Below, piece by piece: positions 6,432 through 11,099 of a stretch of 11,099 nt of DNA; position 1 is the stretch's first letter, and each line of letters starts with the position of its first letter. A model generated the notes under the pieces. The model saw nothing but the letters and a program-made list of their open reading frames with translations, searched no databases and was not told the DNA's origin. This DNA is from Desulfobacteraceae bacterium (GTDB taxonomy: Bacteria; Desulfobacterota; Desulfobacteria; Desulfobacterales; Desulfobacteraceae). The stretch spans positions 1-11,099 of the forward strand of contig JAFLJU010000484.1 of the NCBI GenBank assembly GCA_022712835.1, given 5' to 3'. The translations under genes and the position numbers were made by a program.

Positions 6432-9400
6432 TTATCCTTCAAACAAATCATTCATAGTCCCGATAAAATCCGATTGAGCCCTGTCCATATATGCATCCCA
6501 GCCCAACCCGTTCTTATAAAAAGCAACCGAAGACAGTTTTTTGGTAATGATCGCATTCCGATAGGCGGTCAGTTTCTCAGAATTCAAAATCTTTAAGATG
6601 GCATCTTGTCCCAGGGTTTTGACCAGTATCCCGGGGATATAGGTTTGCAACACCTGCCACAAAAGGGTTTCATCTGCCAGCACGCTCTCAAGGTTATCCC
6701 CCACAACCTGCTGAAATGCAAAAATCTGTTCACTTGTTTTTTCCGAAAGCATAAACAAAGGCGTGGCGGGGTCCTGTTTATGGATTTTAATCAGCAAATC
6801 GGCTTCAGCACCGGCATAGTTCAACACCTGCATCATGATATCCCGGATCAAAGCCCACCGGGTGGCCTTGTCCTCCAGAAGATGCTTATCATAGGAATCT
6901 TCCAATAGAAAGGCCGTGAGCACTTCGGCAACGGCTGAGGAAAACACCCCGCCCTTGTTGGCAGAAGTATCTTTAATCTGGAGAATCGGGGTAGATGCCG
7001 CAATATACCGCCGGGAAGTATCGTCAAAAAACACATTGGCCCCTTCCACAATAAATTTCAACTCGTGAAACAGGGAGGTAAATTGGCGCACATTCCCGTT
7101 ATTGATGGTATCCTTGAAGCCGCCGCAGGGAATAAAGGCCTGGATATTGGCCTTTTCAATATAGCGTCGGTTGTCAGGATCGATCAGAAAATTTCTGTGG
7201 AAAATAGCCCCATCCTCCACAAGGGTGCCGTCGGGCAGGGTGATATTCTTGGCCTTGAGCAACACCTGAAATCCGTTTTTCCCCAACTTTAAAGCCGGAT
7301 ACCCCAGGGAGTTCACCCGGGGAGAGGTGTGGCGCATGAATCCGATCTTCATGAGTTCCTTTTTGTCCAACCCGTCCGGATCAAAAAGGATGGAGCCCCC
7401 GTCAATGATCAGACAGATCTTCCCGCGGTAGCACTGGATCTCATTACAGCCAAGATCCCCATCAGGACCGCCGGTCATCATAAGGTTCAAATCTTCTTCT
7501 TTGCAATCAGAATGGGAAATCAGGGTTCGAAAAGCACCCATGACACTGGTGGTGGTCATGCCGCTGATCTCAATCTTTCCACCGATATGGCCATAAATCT
7601 CTTCCATATCCCCGGTGATAACCTTGGTGTCTCCATTGATGGCAAGTTCGGTTTCCTTGTTGCCGTGGGCTATCAAGCCGAAAAGATCCCCGTTCTTTAA
7701 AATCCCATAGGTATCGTGGGGAATGCCGAAACTCTTGCCCGTGGTAATGGTCCGCCAGTATTGATACCCCCTTTGCTTTGCCCTTAAGGCCACGGCATCC
7801 ATCAAGGGGGCAGTTCCCTCATCCGGACCAAAAAAGACCATTTCAGGACGTCCATAATGATCAATGATCCTGGCATCGGGCAACATGAGATCCATGATAC
7901 CTTCGGTGTAGTCATACAGCGCATCCATGCCATAGCCCGCATAAAGAGTATGGGGCACCACCACCCCCTTTGAGCCGCTTTCACAGATGTCTTTGTGTTT
8001 GAGGCGCTGGGCTTTTGGCCCCAGGGCATAATTGAGCAGCACGGCATTGTCCAGTTCCATGGCATGGTTGGTGGAAGATACCCGAATCAGGCGCAAGCCC
8101 CCCCGGGCGATGTCGTCGGCCCGCAAATGGGTTCCGCAGGCATAATGACCGTTAACAAAGAAAATCCCATATACAAATTGTTTAAACACCAGGGGATCTA
8201 AAATTCTATTGTCCATTCTAAAGGAAAATGACCGTTTCTCGGATTTATAAAAATTGGTTTTAAAGGTGGCGGGAATAAACTTAAACATAAAGGCAAAGAT
8301 ATCATGCCCCATGGGAAAATCCATGAACCGCGTGGCCAGCATCCGAAAAAACTCTGCCTGTTTTTTCTCCAAATCCTCCGATGTCAGATCAAAAGGAGTA
8401 TCCGGATTGAATTTTTGATCAAACAGGCTGTAGAGAAAAGAGATCAGATCCGGATGGGAACAAACCGTATCCATGATAATCCTGGACACATAGGTGAACT
8501 TGTTGGACTCGTGAATCCGGGCGGAAAACGCCTCCCTGTGATCTGCACTGGTCAAGCTCTCCATAATATCCCGATCTGTCTGGGTCCCCCGTTCCTTAAA
8601 AATGAACATATGGGTAAAATCGATGGCATTCACGGCAAACAGCATTTCGGGAAAACTTAATTTCTCTTCCACATAAAGCCTTGTGGCCGAACTTACGGAA
8701 AGACTTAAATAGGATCGCAGGTCATCCACCAAACCTACTTCCATCTTTCTTGACAATTCCCCCTGGACATAGAGAGAACAAACCGAGGACACCACCCCGG
8801 ACGGGGTATGATAGGGTTCCCAATATGCCCGGGTGATCACGAGCCCATGATCTGCAAACAATTTGCGTAACACCTGGAGTTGGGGCCGCTCAAAATCGGA
8901 ATTAAACATGAAACGAATTTCCCCGATATCGGAAAGGTTGAACACCTCAATCAAGGGGATAACGGCAGTGGACACCTCTTTTAAAAATTTTTCATACCGA
9001 TTCCGGGTCAGTCGCGGGGTATCCCCATAATCCTGATCCATGTTGAACAGGAACCGAGAATCTTCAAAATCATTTGCCTTAAAATCAGCCACGGTCTCAG
9101 GCCGGAACACATAGGTGTAATATTCGCTTTCAGGATTATAATAATATTCACGGCGATGCCCTGCAAGCTGTGGATTTAAAACACCTTCCATACGGTCCCG
9201 GGTCTCTTTAGTGGCAATTCTGACACGCTGGACCTGACTGCCATGGGCAAGGTCGAAATCAATGCCCGCCACCCAGGAATTCAATACGACCTTCCCCTCC
9301 TGGAGTTTGATGCTTTTGGCAATGGAGGCCAGAATGTGTTTCAGGGATTCCTTGGTAATGGTTTCAAAAAAGTAATCAGGCAGGCCCAGGTCCTTGAGAA

Positions 9401-9566
9401 GAATCCCGGCAGCCAGATTAATACAATTGGCCGTCACCAACCCTTCGGAAGACAGATCGATAACAGCTTCGTATAAAATACTTGGGTTAAGTTTCACACT
9501 CTGGGCTTTGTCGATGATATAGGCACCTGCTGAAACAGGGGGGCGGCTATCAGATTGGGTTTCCAT
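6432..9566 (-). CDS. NAD-type glutamate dehydrogenase, 115-kDa class
   Basis: Full-length 1044-residue enzyme of the large glutamate dehydrogenase class (about 115 kDa), normally NAD-dependent and used to deaminate glutamate to 2-oxoglutarate. Residues 1 to about 440 form the long N-terminal region special to large GDHs. The catalytic core follows: RGGLR (488-492), Lys533 in ESGSKGVVVPHTLY as the likely catalytic lysine, and GPDEGTAPLMD (580-590) with Asp582. The dinucleotide domain includes LMMTGGPDGDLGCNEIQ (about 696-712) and IIDGGSILFDP. A segment with EGANVFFDD (841-849) and DTSANKGGVFSSAVAEV is also characteristic, and a helical C-terminus closes the protein. AGGAG lies five to six bases before the ATG. 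No frame break, signal peptide or membrane segment is seen. It is followed on the same strand by gdhA, an arrangement that suggests joint control of glutamate flux. NAD preference is inferred from the family, not from a decisive residue. Confidence 0.95.
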   Translation of the reverse strand: METQSDSRPPVSAGAYIIDKAQSVKLNPSILYEAVIDLSSEGLVTANCINLAAGILLKDLGLPDYFFETITKESLKHILASIAKSIKLQEGKVVLNSWVAGIDFDLAHGSQVQRVRIATKETRDRMEGVLNPQLAGHRREYYYNPESEYYTYVFRPETVADFKANDFEDSRFLFNMDQDYGDTPRLTRNRYEKFLKEVSTAVIPLIEVFNLSDIGEIRFMFNSDFERPQLQVLRKLFADHGLVITRAYWEPYHTPSGVVSSVCSLYVQGELSRKMEVGLVDDLRSYLSLSVSSATRLYVEEKLSFPEMLFAVNAIDFTHMFIFKERGTQTDRDIMESLTSADHREAFSARIHESNKFTYVSRIIMDTVCSHPDLISFLYSLFDQKFNPDTPFDLTSEDLEKKQAEFFRMLATRFMDFPMGHDIFAFMFKFIPATFKTNFYKSEKRSFSFRMDNRILDPLVFKQFVYGIFFVNGHYACGTHLRADDIARGGLRLIRVSSTNHAMELDNAVLLNYALGPKAQRLKHKDICESGSKGVVVPHTLYAGYGMDALYDYTEGIMDLMLPDARIIDHYGRPEMVFFGPDEGTAPLMDAVALRAKQRGYQYWRTITTGKSFGIPHDTYGILKNGDLFGLIAHGNKETELAINGDTKVITGDMEEIYGHIGGKIEISGMTTTSVMGAFRTLISHSDCKEEDLNLMMTGGPDGDLGCNEIQCYRGKICLIIDGGSILFDPDGLDKKELMKIGFMRHTSPRVNSLGYPALKLGKNGFQVLLKAKNITLPDGTLVEDGAIFHRNFLIDPDNRRYIEKANIQAFIPCGGFKDTINNGNVRQFTSLFHELKFIVEGANVFFDDTSRRYIAASTPILQIKDTSANKGGVFSSAVAEVLTAFLLEDSYDKHLLEDKATRWALIRDIMMQVLNYAGAEADLLIKIHKQDPATPLFMLSEKTSEQIFAFQQVVGDNLESVLADETLLWQVLQTYIPGILVKTLGQDAILKILNSEKLTAYRNAIITKKLSSVAFYKNGLGWDAYMDRAQSDFIGTMNDLFEG

Positions 9567-9647
9567 TCGATCTCCTAATTTTGCGCGTCTGTTGTTTGAA
9601 AAGAACGTGGATCGTATCGCCGGGCAAATGCGGATAGCAACATCATA

Positions 9648-9676
9648 ATACTATAACCAGCCGAATACGGAGTAAA
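9648..9676 (-). promoter_or_regulatory. Candidate promoter for the NAD-type glutamate dehydrogenase
   Basis: On the minus strand TTTACT (9676-9671) and TAGTAT (9653-9648) lie 17 bp apart, each matching four of six sigma-70 consensus bases, leaving a leader of about 75 nt. An overlapping TATTAT is an alternative -10. Weak evidence. Confidence 0.3.
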
Positions 9677-9875
9677 ATAACATTTTTCATTGTCAGGTTT
9701 CAATGATTTAATCAAATATAAGTTAAAAAATTTCGAAAACACTAAATTTCCTTTTAATATATTGTTACGCCTTTGCTCTTATACCTTTGATTATGAAGGG
9801 TCAATAAAAATATGGCCATCTAAAAAAAATAACTCCCTAACCTATTCTATTTACAGTCCATTTCACCTAAGGTTA
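9677..9875. other. AT-rich intergenic stretch without supported gene
   Basis: This is the middle of a 373-bp gap between divergent genes. One frame is open on the plus strand from a TTG at 9690 to 9926, but there is no ribosome binding site, the composition is that of AT-rich non-coding DNA, and the frame runs through the promoter of the next gene. I see no RNA gene or strong hairpin here. Confidence 0.5.
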
Positions 9876-9904
9876 TTGACATCCAAAACAAACAAAGATA
9901 CCAT
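9876..9904 (+). promoter_or_regulatory. Sigma-70-type promoter for the MaoC-like gene
   Basis: A perfect -35 TTGACA (9876-9881), a 17-bp spacer and a -10 TACCAT (9899-9904, four of six). Transcription would start near 9911, about 30 bp before the ATG at 9940. Confidence 0.6.
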
Positions 9905-9939
9905 GGCCCCCTTTTACATAAACTAAAGGATACTAATAT

Positions 9940-10968
9940 ATGGACACTGCCCTCCCCCCCACCCATTTTGAATTATCAGACCCTGAAATCCTTGTAAAAA
10001 TTAAAAAAATTCCGTCCATTACCGCCCTGTTTTCAAAAGTTGTTTTTCTGTCCATGGTCAGGCCTAGTACCCTTGATGATGGCGCCCGCATTTCAAAGGT
10101 ACGAATTGTGTTCAATGGCGTAAAACCCGATGATCAAAAGATTCGTCGCTACAAGCAGGTATGCGGTTTTGCAAACGACCTTGGAGCAAATGACCCAGAT
10201 TCAGAAACCTGCATCCCTGCAAGCTATCTTCAAACTCTATTCATCGGTCTTTTAGGCAAATTTATCACCACTGCCCATTTCCCCATCAACCCCATGGGAC
10301 TGATCCAGGTCGGCCAATCCTTTGAACAAAAAAGAGCCGTAAAAACGAATGAAATCCTGGATCTATGCTGCCAACTCCAAGGGATTACAAAAACATTAAA
10401 GGGAATTCATACCCAATTTCTCCTGGAGATTTTTTCAGACAAAGAGATAGTATGGCAAGGGATTTCCACCTTTTTTACCCGGAGCAAAAATAAGCAGAAA
10501 AACAAAAAGGTGGAAAAAAAGGAAGAACAATTACTTGAGATAAAAGAGCGCATTTTTGTCCCCGGGGATACCGGGCGAAGATATGCGGGTGTTTCAGGAG
10601 ACTACAACCCCCACCACCTCTATGGGATTACCGCTAAAATGATCGGGTTTAAACACCCCATTGCCCACGGCATGTGGAGCCTGGCCAGAGTCATGGCAAG
10701 CATGGAACAAAATTTCGGTTCCCACTACCCGATGAGAGCAGACGCCGCGTTCAAACTTCCCATTTTCATGCCGGCCACCATTACCCTGGGGTATGAGCCA
10801 GCCCAAAAAACAAGAGAACAAAACGAACCAACTGAAATAGAGACCCCTGGAATAGAGACCAATAAAATAAACTCCGATGAGACCCAGATCGATTTTGAAC
10901 TCCGGGATGATAAAAAAGGGATTCCCCACCTCAAGGGGCAATTTGCATTTACCCGGGGAAATGGATAA
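9940..10968 (+). CDS. MaoC-like double-hotdog dehydratase/hydratase
   Basis: A 342-residue cytosolic protein with two hotdog domains. The C-terminal one carries the MaoC hydratase motif: RRYAGVSGDYNPHHLY (213-228) with Asp221, Asn223 and His226 at the positions of the catalytic hydratase residues, followed by GFKHPIAHGMWSLARVM. The N-terminal half (about 50-180) is divergent and probably non-catalytic, as in two-domain members such as mycobacterial HtdX-type proteins. The likely reaction is hydration or dehydration of a 2-enoyl/(R)-3-hydroxyacyl thioester; the chain length and carrier (CoA or ACP) are unknown. A lysine/glutamate-rich linker (about 182-200) joins the domains, and a charged insertion (about 288-316, with an ATAGAGACC direct repeat in the DNA at 10838 and 10853) interrupts the last strands. 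AAAGGA lies nine bases before the ATG. Its stop overlaps the next start (TAATG), so the two are translationally coupled. Confidence 0.85.
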   Translation: MDTALPPTHFELSDPEILVKIKKIPSITALFSKVVFLSMVRPSTLDDGARISKVRIVFNGVKPDDQKIRRYKQVCGFANDLGANDPDSETCIPASYLQTLFIGLLGKFITTAHFPINPMGLIQVGQSFEQKRAVKTNEILDLCCQLQGITKTLKGIHTQFLLEIFSDKEIVWQGISTFFTRSKNKQKNKKVEKKEEQLLEIKERIFVPGDTGRRYAGVSGDYNPHHLYGITAKMIGFKHPIAHGMWSLARVMASMEQNFGSHYPMRADAAFKLPIFMPATITLGYEPAQKTREQNEPTEIETPGIETNKINSDETQIDFELRDDKKGIPHLKGQFAFTRGNG

Positions 10969-11099
10969 TGCTGGGGTCTGTCTTTGCCCTCAGTTCCGCC
11001 TTTTTCTGGGCCACCGCCGTAATTTTATATAAAAAAAGCGGGGATCTGTTTTCTCCATTGTCCCTCAATATTTACAAAAGCGTGGTGGCCCTGATCCTG
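10968..11099 (+). CDS. EamA/DMT-family transporter, N-terminal part
   Basis: The first 44 codons of a gene cut by the window end. The protein begins MLGSVFALSSAFFWATAVILY, a transmembrane helix with the small-residue and tryptophan pattern of the first helix in EamA-domain (drug/metabolite transporter) proteins, followed by KKSGDLFSP and the start of a second helix (NIYKSVVALIL). Full-length members have about 10 helices and 280-300 residues and sit in the inner membrane, moving small metabolites or amino acids. The ATG overlaps the TAA of the MaoC-like gene by one base, which implies coupled translation. The substrate cannot be told. Confidence 0.8.
   Translation, partial: MLGSVFALSSAFFWATAVILYKKSGDLFSPLSLNIYKSVVALIL

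Noticed and set aside
9690..9926. Open frame of 78 codons upstream of the MaoC-like gene
   Set aside because: TTG start, no Shine-Dalgarno, AT-rich composition without a recognisable family, and it overlaps the strong TTGACA promoter of the next gene.
1..11099. CRISPR array, tRNA or rRNA gene, prophage or conjugative module
   Set aside because: No regularly spaced repeats, no tRNA cloverleaf or rRNA signature, and no phage or transfer genes were seen; the only mobile trace is the broken IS4-type transposase.

Overview
The window looks like chromosomal DNA from a Gram-negative anaerobe, most probably a Desulfobacteraceae-type sulfate reducer (Desulfobacterota). The reasons are indirect: a GAF/AAA+/Fis sigma-54 activator with a matching -24/-12 promoter, the 115-kDa-class NAD glutamate dehydrogenase, a MaoC-type double-hotdog enzyme, and the N-terminus of a fatty acyl-CoA ligase in a style common in that group. 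Genus-level placement is inference from remembered sequence style, not a search.

Left edge (1-477, minus): the 5' part of an IS4-type transposase that runs off the window. It is frameshifted near 178-180 and probably N-terminally truncated, and it abuts the 3' end of the next gene.

Regulatory module (449-4425): a sigma-54-dependent activator (449-2056, minus) is divergent from an operon (2518-4202, plus) encoding a STAS/SpoIIAA-like small protein and a PLP-dependent decarboxylase/lyase of the sphingosine-1-phosphate-lyase-like branch. The 461-bp gap holds a near-consensus sigma-54 promoter at 2234-2250, an adjacent 10-bp inverted repeat, and two further inverted repeats 85-150 bp upstream that suit activator binding. 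The leader also carries a short, apparently frameshifted ORF. The operon ends in a strong intrinsic terminator (4375-4425). Between the decarboxylase and the terminator lies what may be a decayed third gene.

Scar region (4426-4929): a short ORF (4539-4808) whose first ~35 residues look like the start of an acyl-CoA ligase and whose next ~35 residues look like the C-terminal helix-turn-helix of an AraC regulator. It is best read as a deletion fusion of two lost genes.

Glutamate module (4839-9566, minus): a 1044-residue NAD-type glutamate dehydrogenase followed, 152 bp downstream, by a 449-residue hexameric-type NADP-like glutamate dehydrogenase (gdhA), which ends in a clear intrinsic terminator. 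The pair would let the cell run catabolic and anabolic glutamate/2-oxoglutarate interconversion from one locus.

Right edge (9876-11099, plus): a sigma-70-type promoter precedes a MaoC-like double-hotdog protein, translationally coupled (TAATG overlap) to the start of an EamA/DMT-family transporter cut by the window end.

The most interesting unit is the sigma-54-controlled STAS-like protein plus S1P-lyase-like decarboxylase pair. Its substrate cannot be read from sequence.
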